Source of the DNA: Candidatus Scatomorpha stercorigallinarum
GTDB taxonomy: Bacteria; Bacillota_A; Clostridia; Oscillospirales; Oscillospiraceae
Length of the DNA: 29,023 nucleotides
NCBI GenBank assembly: GCA_018713375.1
Contig: DVOV01000127.1
Location: forward strand, 1-29,023
Reading direction: 5' to 3'
This document shows positions 23,037 to 29,023 of this stretch, in pieces. How positions within the stretch are numbered: position 1 is the first letter of the stretch; each line of letters begins with the position of its first letter. The position numbers were made by a program, and so were the translations under genes. The notes under the pieces are model-generated. The model was not told the DNA's origin. It saw only the letters and a list, made by a program, of their open reading frames with translations, and did no database searches.

Positions 23037-23065
23037 AGTATAGCGCAGGCGGGCGGAAGTGAAAA
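23037..23065 (-). promoter_or_regulatory. Promoter of apgM-ispE
   Basis: On the minus strand TTTTCA (23065-23060) and TATACT (23042-23037) are 17 bp apart, about 28 bases before the apgM start codon. Confidence 0.6.
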
Positions 23066-23072
23066 GTCCTTT

Positions 23073-23117
23073 TCAGTTTTTTCTTGAGAAAGCACGAAAA
23101 TTTACCGAAAAAACTGA
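23073..23117. promoter_or_regulatory. 11-bp inverted repeat in the divergent promoter region
   Basis: TCAGTTTTTTC (23073-23083) and its exact reverse complement (23107-23117) are separated by 23 bases, 34 bp centre to centre. It lies just upstream of the apgM -35 and about 55 bp upstream of the V-ATPase -10. It could be a paired operator site or, less likely, a weak RNA hairpin. Confidence 0.4.
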
Positions 23118-23167
23118 TAAAGAATTAACAAAATACGCTATTGGGTCTTTTCTTTTTCGCGGAGATG

Positions 23168-23176
23168 TGCTATCCT
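23168..23176 (+). promoter_or_regulatory. Possible extended -10 of the V-ATPase operon
   Basis: TG-C-TATCCT, an extended -10, is followed by a leader of about 25 bases to the first start codon. No convincing -35 is seen (T-rich at 23148-23153). Confidence 0.4.
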
Positions 23177-23207
23177 TATCAAAAGCTATCGGAGGGAGGT
23201 TTTTGTA

Positions 23208-23579
23208 TTGAGCTCCACGAAGCAGATAGACGGCGCCGCGGCACGTGGCCCCGAGGGGGACGCGCACGTGCTTGCGGCGCTGCTTGGCGCTGAGCGGGAA
23301 GCGCAGCGCCTGGAGTGCGAGGCCCGCGGGCTGAAAGACTGCCTGGCCGCGCGCATCGAGGAAGGCCGGACGAAGCTCCGCGCGGAGCTGGACGCGGGGG
23401 TCCGCAGCGCGGCGGAAGCCGCCCGGGCGCGCGAGCACAGCCGCGCGGATGCGGAGATCGTGCGCATAAACGAAGAGAAGGACGAAAAGCTGAAGGTGCT
23501 GCGCGCGCGTTTCCAGGCTGCGCGCGAGGGCTATGTCGAGCGCGTCTTTGCCATCGTGACGGGGCAGACGGATGAATAA
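23208..23579 (+). CDS. ntpF: V-type ATPase subunit G/H (peripheral stalk)
   Basis: A 123-residue, highly charged, almost wholly alpha-helical protein (about 30-110 as coiled coil, EREAQRLECEARGLKDCLAA onward). It has no membrane segment. Position as first gene of a V-ATPase operon and size fit the peripheral-stalk subunit G/H (NtpF in Enterococcus naming), which pairs with subunit E to hold the catalytic head. The start is TTG at 23208 with GGAGGGAGG eight bases upstream. The stop overlaps the subunit C start (ATGAATAA). Sequence alone is too low in complexity to prove the family; context carries the call. Confidence 0.75.
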   Translation: MSSTKQIDGAAARGPEGDAHVLAALLGAEREAQRLECEARGLKDCLAARIEEGRTKLRAELDAGVRSAAEAARAREHSRADAEIVRINEEKDEKLKVLRARFQAAREGYVERVFAIVTGQTDE

Positions 23580-24606
23580 CGTCAACCGCCGGGCCCTGGA
23601 TATCACCCTCGCCGTGGAGGCCCGGGCCAAGTACGCCGCGATGCTCTCGGCGGAGGACCGCCGGCGCATCTGCGCGCTCAGCTCGCAGGACGAGCTGGTG
23701 GCCCTGCTGGCGCGGTCGGACGGCTGGCGGCAGGCCGTGAAGGCCCTGCCGGCCGTGGGCACGACGGAGGAGCAGTTCTCCGCCGCGCTCGACCAGGAGC
23801 TGCTCGCGGACTTCGAGCGGCTCTACCGCACGGCGTCGGACACGTCGAAGGATTTCCTGCGCTTCATCACCCTCGAGCGGGAGCTGAAGGCCATCAAGGC
23901 CGCGCTGCGGCGGCTGGCGGCCGGCGGCGCGCCCGCCGCGCCGGAGAGCGCGCTGAACGCCCCGGCCGGGACGCATGACCAGGAGCTGAACCGCCTGCGG
24001 GACGCGCGCAGTTTCCCGGAACTCGTCTCGCTCTGCCAGAAGAGCATCTACGGCCCCGCCCTGCGCTCCATGCAGCTGGACAAAAAGACGGGCCTGCCCG
24101 TCTATGCCGAGGCCGTGCTCTCGCTGGAGGCGCAGTTCAACCGCGCGCTGGCCAATTACCTGCGCCGGGAATACAAAGGCCCAGGGAAAAACACGCTTAT
24201 CGAGGCCGTCAGTTTCCGGGCGGACATGGTGAACGTCACCTATCTGCTGCGCCTGCGGCGCTTCAACACGCCGCCGGAGCGGGCCGCGGAGCTGCTGCTG
24301 CCGCTGGGCAGCGTGGGGGCGGACACGGCGAAGAAGGTGATGGCCGCGGAGAGCGACGAGGCCGCCATGGAGGTGCTGCGCGCTTCGCGCGTGGGCCGCT
24401 GGCTGGCGGGCCTGGGCGGCACGCCGCCGGAGCGCGTGGCCGAAGCGGCGGAGGAGGCCTATTACCGCCGCGTGATACACGGCGCGCCCACGCTGCGCAC
24501 CGTATATGCGTTTTTGACGCTGAAGGAAAACGAGGCCGCCATGCTCAAGCGCGCGTTCGTCGCGCTGGGCTATGGGCTGAGCCCGGAAAAATACATTTTA
24601 CAGTGA
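23572..24606 (+). CDS. ntpC: V-type ATPase subunit C
   Basis: A 344-residue, mainly helical subunit of the AC39/subunit d type. It caps the membrane rotor and links it to the central stalk of the V1 head. Family features are the N-terminal AVEARAKYAAMLSAEDRRRI, the region FLRFITLERELKAIKAALRR (about 103-122), and a C-terminal LTLKENEAAMLKRAFVALGY. Two internal structural repeats are expected in this family. It overlaps the preceding gene by eight bases and is followed 12 bases later by subunit I. Finding it ahead of subunits I and K is unusual compared with common bacterial V-ATPase orders. Confidence 0.85.
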   Translation: MNNVNRRALDITLAVEARAKYAAMLSAEDRRRICALSSQDELVALLARSDGWRQAVKALPAVGTTEEQFSAALDQELLADFERLYRTASDTSKDFLRFITLERELKAIKAALRRLAAGGAPAAPESALNAPAGTHDQELNRLRDARSFPELVSLCQKSIYGPALRSMQLDKKTGLPVYAEAVLSLEAQFNRALANYLRREYKGPGKNTLIEAVSFRADMVNVTYLLRLRRFNTPPERAAELLLPLGSVGADTAKKVMAAESDEAAMEVLRASRVGRWLAGLGGTPPERVAEAAEEAYYRRVIHGAPTLRTVYAFLTLKENEAAMLKRAFVALGYGLSPEKYILQ

Positions 24607-24618
24607 GGAGGTCGGGAT

Positions 24619-26544
24619 TTGGCTACGGACAGGCTGTTGAGGGCCACGGTAACGGGCCCGCTGAATGAGCTGGATGCCGCTATCTGTAACCTTGTGCTCG
24701 ACAGGCAGTTCCACCCGCTTCAGGCGTCGCGCTTCTTCCGGGGGCGCACAAAGTCGCCGGACACGTCGGACGACGGCCGCCTGGCGCTGGACTCCGCCGT
24801 CGCCCTGATGTCGAAACTGGGGGTGGAGCCCGCCTTTGCCGAGTTCAGGGACAGGGGCTACACGCCGGAGGACTGCGCCGGCTATGTCTCGCGCGTCTCC
24901 GCCGAGGCGGCGCGCGTGCTCGCGCAGAAGAACGCCAAGCTGAGCCTGGCGGCGGACGACGAGGCGCTGTGCGCGGCGCTGAAGCCCTATGAACAGCTGC
25001 CGGTGGACATCGGCGAGCTGCTGGGCGCCACGCACATGACGGTGTCCTTCGGCTCCGCGCCGGAGGAGGACTGGCCGGACCTGGCCGCGGAGGCCGAGCG
25101 CGAGGACTTCATCTACCTCTTCCGCATGGGCGCGGAAGATGGCAAGGTGCGCTGCGTCTATGTGACGCTGCCGGACGACGAGCTGCGCGCGGCTGAGCTG
25201 ATGCGCGAGTACGGCTTCGAGAGCGAGGAGCCGCCCAAGGGCGCGGGGCTCACGGGCGTGCCCGCCCAGCGCATAGCGGAGCTGACGAAGGACGCGCAGG
25301 CGGCGCGCGAGGAGGCGCAGAAGCTCTCTTCCGCCACGGACGGGCTGCGCGAGCGCGAAAGGGAGGAGCTGCTGCGGCGCTACAGCTTCCTCAAATATCA
25401 CAGCGAGATGTGCGCCCTGCGCTCCTACGCCAGCACGGACGGGCGCAAGTTCTGCCTCATGGGCTGGGTGCCGGAGGACGACGGCGAGGGCTTTGCCGCC
25501 GCCGCCAAAGCGCTCGGCTGCACCTGCGACTATGAGGAGCCCGGCAGGCACGACGCGATGGACGCGCCGGTGAAGCTCTCGACCGGCTTCTTCTCCCGCA
25601 TCTTCCTGCCCTTCGTGGAGATGTACGGCTACCCCGCCTACGGCGAGCCCAACCCCAGCATCTTCATGCTCATCACCTACTGCCTGCTCTTCGGCGTCAT
25701 GTTCGGCGACGTGGGCCAGGGCGCGGTGCTGATACTGGTGGGCCTCTACATGTTCAAAAAGCGCGGCATGTGGCTGGGCCGCATACTGGCGGCCGTGGGC
25801 TGCAGCGCGGTGCTGTTCGGCTTCGTATACGGCAGCGTGTTCGGCAACGAGCACATCCTGCCCGGCTTCAAGGTGCTGGAGGACAGCAACTCGATGGCGA
25901 TACTGCTCATCGCCGTGGGCGCCGGCTGCGTGCTGATACTCATCAGCGGCATCTTCAACATCATCACCGGCTTCCGCCAGCGCAATTACCAGAAGGCGCT
26001 CTTTTCCGCCAACGGCGTCGCCGGCGTGCTCTTCTTCATCTCCATGGCGGGGGGCGCGGTGTGCACCCTGGCGCTGGACATCCCCCTGCTGACGAGCGGC
26101 GCCTACTGGATCTACCTCGGCGTGCTGCTGCTGAGCATCTGGTTCGGCGAGCCGCTGGGCGGCCTGCTCGCCGGGCACAAGATGCACCAGGGCATCGGCA
26201 TGATGATCGGCATGGGCTTCTTCGACCTCTTCGAGGCCGTGCTCTCCTGGCTCTCCAACTGCCTGAGCTTCCTGCGCGCGGGCGCCTACGCCATCATCCA
26301 CGCCATCATGATGCTCGTCGTCTACACCCTCACGGGCGCGGATTCGGGCAGCCTCTCCGTCGGCGGCGTCATCGGACTCATAGCCGGCAACGCCTTCGTC
26401 ATGGTGCTGGAGACCGCGCTGGTCTGCATCCAGGTGCTGAGGCTGGAATACTACGAGCTCTTCGGCCGCTTCTACACCGGCAGCGGCACGCCCTTCAAGC
26501 CGGTGACGATTGATTACACCAACACCGCCTCCCGCGCGGCATAA
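24619..26544 (+). CDS. ntpI: V-type ATPase subunit I (membrane stator)
   Basis: A 641-residue homologue of eukaryotic subunit a. Residues 1-340 form the cytoplasmic arm with a long coiled-coil stretch (about 215-260). Residues ~345-610 contain seven or eight membrane helices beginning PNPSIFMLITYCLLFGVMFG. The arginine that faces the rotor and governs ion flow is likely R553 in LSFLRAGAYAIIHAIM; the C-terminus YYELFGRFYTGSGTPFKPV is a family signature. The start is TTG at 24619 with GAGGAGG seven bases upstream. Length is normal. A hairpin spans the stop codon before ntpK. Confidence 0.95.
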   Translation: MATDRLLRATVTGPLNELDAAICNLVLDRQFHPLQASRFFRGRTKSPDTSDDGRLALDSAVALMSKLGVEPAFAEFRDRGYTPEDCAGYVSRVSAEAARVLAQKNAKLSLAADDEALCAALKPYEQLPVDIGELLGATHMTVSFGSAPEEDWPDLAAEAEREDFIYLFRMGAEDGKVRCVYVTLPDDELRAAELMREYGFESEEPPKGAGLTGVPAQRIAELTKDAQAAREEAQKLSSATDGLREREREELLRRYSFLKYHSEMCALRSYASTDGRKFCLMGWVPEDDGEGFAAAAKALGCTCDYEEPGRHDAMDAPVKLSTGFFSRIFLPFVEMYGYPAYGEPNPSIFMLITYCLLFGVMFGDVGQGAVLILVGLYMFKKRGMWLGRILAAVGCSAVLFGFVYGSVFGNEHILPGFKVLEDSNSMAILLIAVGAGCVLILISGIFNIITGFRQRNYQKALFSANGVAGVLFFISMAGGAVCTLALDIPLLTSGAYWIYLGVLLLSIWFGEPLGGLLAGHKMHQGIGMMIGMGFFDLFEAVLSWLSNCLSFLRAGAYAIIHAIMMLVVYTLTGADSGSLSVGGVIGLIAGNAFVMVLETALVCIQVLRLEYYELFGRFYTGSGTPFKPVTIDYTNTASRAA

Positions 26545-26551
26545 GCGCGGG
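26531..26551 (+). other. Hairpin over the ntpI stop codon
   Basis: A perfect 7-bp stem CCCGCGC/GCGCGGG (26531-26537 with 26545-26551) with a 7-base loop that contains the TAA stop. There is no T run, so it is not an intrinsic terminator. It could protect or separate the mRNA upstream of the highly expressed proteolipid gene. Confidence 0.4.
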
Positions 26552-26587
26552 CACAAAAAAGCTTATTGATTCGGAGGTAAAAAAGCC

Positions 26588-27037
26588 ATGCTCAAGCTCA
26601 TCTATCCCCTGCTCGCGGTCCTCGTGCTCATCGTCCTTCCGCTCATCGCCATCTATAAGCGCGCCAAGCACGGCAAGAGCGTGAAAAAGCCGCTCTACGC
26701 CAACCTTGCCGGCTTCTTCACCATGTTCGCCGTCTGCGGCGTCGTGTTCCTCGCCCAGGGCGTGGCCGCGGCGGACGCCGCTGCCGACGCCGCCGCCACT
26801 GCCGCTGCCGCCGCCGGCACCGACTGGACCATGGCCATCGGCTATCTGGCCGCCGCCCTGGCCGTCGGCATCTCCGGCGTGGGCTCCGCCATCGCCGTTT
26901 CCAGCACCGCCAGCGCCGCCATCGGCGCCATGGTGGAGAACGAGGGCACCTTCGGCAAGAGCCTGGTGTTCGTCGGCCTGGCCGAGGGCATCGCCATCTA
27001 CGGCCTGCTCATCGCCATCGTCATCGTGCTGCTCTGA
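26588..27037 (+). CDS. ntpK: V-type ATPase subunit K (proteolipid ring)
   Basis: A 149-residue membrane protein that forms the rotor ring. An N-terminal pair of helices (about 4-23 and 39-58) is joined by a basic loop KRAKHGKSVKKP. An Ala-rich linker (59-76) leads to the true proteolipid hairpin (about 82-114 and 123-149). The ion-binding carboxylate is E133 in FVGLAEGIAIYGLL. The following residue is Gly rather than Thr/Ser, and no Gln is seen in the preceding helix, so the Na+ ligands of E. hirae NtpK are absent. GGAGGT lies nine bases upstream, the strongest site of the operon. The stop overlaps the subunit F start (TGATG). Confidence 0.92.
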   Translation: MLKLIYPLLAVLVLIVLPLIAIYKRAKHGKSVKKPLYANLAGFFTMFAVCGVVFLAQGVAAADAAADAAATAAAAAGTDWTMAIGYLAAALAVGISGVGSAIAVSSTASAAIGAMVENEGTFGKSLVFVGLAEGIAIYGLLIAIVIVLL

Positions 27038-27345
27038 TGCGTTGGTACTGCATATCCAACGACGCGGACGTGCTCACGGGCATGCGTCTCGCCGGCATCG
27101 ACGGCGTGATGGCCCACACGGCCGCGGAGGTGGACGCCGCCGTCACCCGCGCCGTCCAGGACGAGGGCATCGCCGTCCTCATCGTCACGGAGGGCTGCTA
27201 TAAGCTCTGCCGCGAGCGGCTGGACGCGATAAAGCTCTCGGCCGGGCGGCCGCTGGTGAACATGGTGGCGGACAGCCGCGGGGCCGGCAGGATATCCGGC
27301 TCCATCACGCGGCTGATACGCGAGGCCATCGGCATCAGGCTCTGA
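27037..27345 (+). CDS. ntpG: V-type ATPase subunit F
   Basis: A 102-residue soluble protein of the subunit F family (NtpG in Enterococcus naming). It sits on the central shaft with subunit D and modulates catalysis. The Rossmann-like core is visible: N-terminal YCISNDADVLTGMRLAGIDG, IAVLIVTEGCYKL (about 45-57), and the C-terminal GSITRLIREAIGIRL. Length is typical. Its ATG shares one base with the ntpK stop, indicating coupled translation. Subunit E follows after ten bases. Confidence 0.92.
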   Translation: MRWYCISNDADVLTGMRLAGIDGVMAHTAAEVDAAVTRAVQDEGIAVLIVTEGCYKLCRERLDAIKLSAGRPLVNMVADSRGAGRISGSITRLIREAIGIRL

Positions 27346-27355
27346 GGAGGACGAC

Positions 27356-27955
27356 ATGGAAAAAGACAACAAGCTTGCCGCCTTCATGGCGGCCATGGTC
27401 TCCGCCGCGGAGACGGAGGCGGCCGAGGTGCGCTCCGACGCCGCCGAGGAAGAGGCCGCCGCGCTGGAGGAGTGCCGCGCCGGCATGGAGCGCGACCGCG
27501 AGCGGCGCATCGCCGCCGCTGAGGCCGACGCCCGCTCGCAGGAGGACAAGCGCGTGACCGCCGCGGCCTTCGCCGCCAAGCACGAGCTGCTGCGCTTCCG
27601 CGAGGACTGCGCCGACGAGGTGTTCGCCGCCGTGCGTGAGCGCATCCGCCAGGCTGCCGCCGGAGAGGGCTACGGCGCCATGCTGCGCGCGCTGCTGGAA
27701 AAGGCGCTCGCCGCCCTGCCGGGCGCAAAGAGCGTGACCGTGTACCTGCGCGCGGAGGACATGGGCCAGGCCGGTGGGCTGAAAGCGGCCTTCCCCGGCG
27801 TGGAGCTGGACTTCGCGGAGGGCGAACAGGCCCTGGGCGGCCTCATCGCCGAGTGCCCGCAGCTCTCCCGCCGTGCGGACCTCACCTTCGACTCCGCCCT
27901 CGAAGACCTTGAGGGCCGGTTCGCCGAGACGACCGGCTTCAGCATGGAGATGTGA
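27356..27955 (+). CDS. ntpE: V-type ATPase subunit E
   Basis: A 199-residue peripheral-stalk subunit. Residues 1-~95 form a long charged helix (AETEAAEVRSDAAEEEAAAL and onward) that would pair with the G/H subunit. The C-terminal globular domain (about 110-199) contains GYGAMLRALLEKAL, then GGLIAECPQLSRRADLTFDS, the expected C-terminal pattern, ending in LEGRFAETTGFSM. GAGGAGG lies just before the ATG. It is followed one base later by the subunit A start. Confidence 0.92.
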   Translation: MEKDNKLAAFMAAMVSAAETEAAEVRSDAAEEEAAALEECRAGMERDRERRIAAAEADARSQEDKRVTAAAFAAKHELLRFREDCADEVFAAVRERIRQAAAGEGYGAMLRALLEKALAALPGAKSVTVYLRAEDMGQAGGLKAAFPGVELDFAEGEQALGGLIAECPQLSRRADLTFDSALEDLEGRFAETTGFSMEM

Positions 27956-27956
27956 A

Positions 27957-29023
27957 ATGGAAAAGCCCCACTACTACATTTATGGTATAAACGGCCCCGT
28001 CATCCGCGTCCGCGGCGGGCGGGAGCTGCCGCGCATGAGCCTCGTCTATGTCGGCAAGCAGCGCCTCTTCGGCGAGGTGGTGTCCGCCTCCGGCGAGGAG
28101 AGCGTGGTGCAGATATACGAGGACTCCACCGGCCTCACCGCCGGGGAAGAGGTCGTGCCCACCTATAAGCCCATGAGCATCCAGCTGGGGCCGGGGCTGA
28201 TCGGCGGCATCATGGACGGCATCGGCCGCCCGCTGAGCCGCATCGAGGCCATGGCAGGGCCTTTCATCGCCCGCGGCATGAACCTCGACAGCCTGGACGC
28301 GGAAAAGAAATGGGACGTGACGCTGCGCGTGAAGGAGGGCGACGCCCTCGCCCCCGGGCAGGTCTTTGCCACCTGCCAGGAGAGCGGCATGATCGAGCAC
28401 CGCTCGATGGTGCCTGCCGGCGTCCGCGGCCGCGCGGTGGACGTGAAGGCCGACGGGCAGTACACCGTCACCGAGCCCATCGCCTATGTGGAGGACGAGC
28501 GCGGCAGAAGGACGCCGCTCACGCTCAGCCAGCGCTGGCCGGTGCGCACGCCGCGGCCCTTCGCTGCGCGCCGCAGCATCGACCGCCCGCTGGTGACGGG
28601 CCAGCGCGTCATCGACACGCTCTTCCCCGTGGGCAAGGGCGGCTGCGCCGCCATCCCCGGGCCCTTCGGCGCGGGCAAGACCGTCGTCCAGCACCAGCTC
28701 GCCAAGTGGTCTGACGCGGACATCATCGTCTACTTCGGCTGCGGCGAGCGCGGCAACGAGATGACGCAGGTGCTCGAAGAATTCTCCGAGCTGCACGACC
28801 CGCGCACCGGAAGAAGTATGCTTGAGCGCACGATAATGATCGCGAATACGTCGAATATGCCGGTCGCGGCGCGCGAGGCGTCGATTTACACCGGCGTCAC
28901 GTTCGCCGAATACTACCGCGACATGGGCTACAACGTCGCGCTTATGGCTGACTCTACGTCGCGCTGGGCTGAGGCTCTGCGCGAGATATCCGGTCGACTC
29001 GAGGAGATGCCGGCCGAGGAGGG
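27957..29023 (+). CDS. ntpA: V-type ATPase catalytic subunit A (3' truncated by window end)
   Basis: The first 355 residues of the nucleotide-hydrolysing (or synthesising) subunit, normally about 590 long; the frame is open at the window edge. The N-terminal barrel starts GINGPVIRVRGG and the bulge or non-homologous region lies near residues 110-200. The Walker A loop is GPFGAGKT (235-242). FGCGERGNEMTQVLEEF, MIANTSNMPVAAREASIYTG and MADSTSRWAEALREISGRLE are all family hallmarks. It begins two bases after the subunit E stop. From about 28,800 onward codon choice shifts (more GCG, GCT, TCG, AAT) although the protein remains perfectly canonical. Subunits B and D are expected downstream. Confidence 0.96.
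   Translation, partial: MEKPHYYIYGINGPVIRVRGGRELPRMSLVYVGKQRLFGEVVSASGEESVVQIYEDSTGLTAGEEVVPTYKPMSIQLGPGLIGGIMDGIGRPLSRIEAMAGPFIARGMNLDSLDAEKKWDVTLRVKEGDALAPGQVFATCQESGMIEHRSMVPAGVRGRAVDVKADGQYTVTEPIAYVEDERGRRTPLTLSQRWPVRTPRPFAARRSIDRPLVTGQRVIDTLFPVGKGGCAAIPGPFGAGKTVVQHQLAKWSDADIIVYFGCGERGNEMTQVLEEFSELHDPRTGRSMLERTIMIANTSNMPVAAREASIYTGVTFAEYYRDMGYNVALMADSTSRWAEALREISGRLEEMPAEE

Noticed and set aside
21777..23087. Plus-strand 436-codon open frame opposite apgM
   Set aside because: The apgM reading has full family motifs, promoter and ribosome site; the plus-strand frame has none.
24598..26556. Minus-strand 652-codon open frame opposite ntpI
   Set aside because: It is antisense to a gene with clear V-ATPase motifs, and its own translation has no recognisable domain.

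Overview
The window is a GC-rich bacterial chromosome segment of about 29 kb. Gene content and style point to a Gram-positive gut-type Clostridia, most likely Oscillospirales: long-form HPF, a dimeric-type glycyl-tRNA synthetase, an LtaS-family enzyme, an Mbeg1-like (DUF2974) hydrolase, a V-type ATPase operon, strong GGAGG ribosome sites and several TTG/GTG starts. This placement is an inference from gene families; no marker was compared with a database. Isoleucine codons are mostly ATC, with ATA a clear second and ATT scarce, which is unusual for GC-rich DNA.

Region 1 (1-2071) is accessory in character. An XRE-type regulator with a solenoid-like tail of exact 29-residue repeats sits between two copies of a structured intergenic repeat. 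The 3' ends of both the regulator and the neighbouring TfoX-like gene lie inside these repeat copies. The gap 1219-1677 has no gene and is filled with hairpins.

Region 2 (2079-6386, minus strand) carries hpf, a membrane-anchored leucine-rich-repeat protein and an M29 aminopeptidase. Region 3 (6430-13556, plus strand) carries glyS, an LtaS-like enzyme overlapping nadE, a terminator, and a MATE exporter with its own promoter and terminator. The NadE glutaminase domain appears to lack its catalytic cysteine.

Region 4 (13603-20624) starts with tRNA-Leu(UAA) on the minus strand, divergent from recJ-rel-dtd-MBL hydrolase-DUF2974. This tightly spaced plus-strand run covers DNA repair, (p)ppGpp metabolism and D-aminoacyl-tRNA editing. 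It ends at a bidirectional terminator shared with a convergent tRNA-Arg(ACG).

Region 5 (20660-23009, minus strand) holds a small YtxH-like protein, ispE and an archaeal-type phosphoglycerate mutase. A divergent AT-rich promoter region with an 11-bp inverted repeat follows. Region 6 (23168 to the end, plus strand) is a V-type ATPase operon in the order G/H-C-I-K-F-E-A, cut off inside subunit A; subunits B and D presumably follow. The last ~220 bases of subunit A change codon style.

No complete mobile element, phage gene, CRISPR array or obvious defence system was found. The most novel items are the 29-residue-repeat regulator with its flanking structured repeats, and the degenerate glutaminase domain of NadE.
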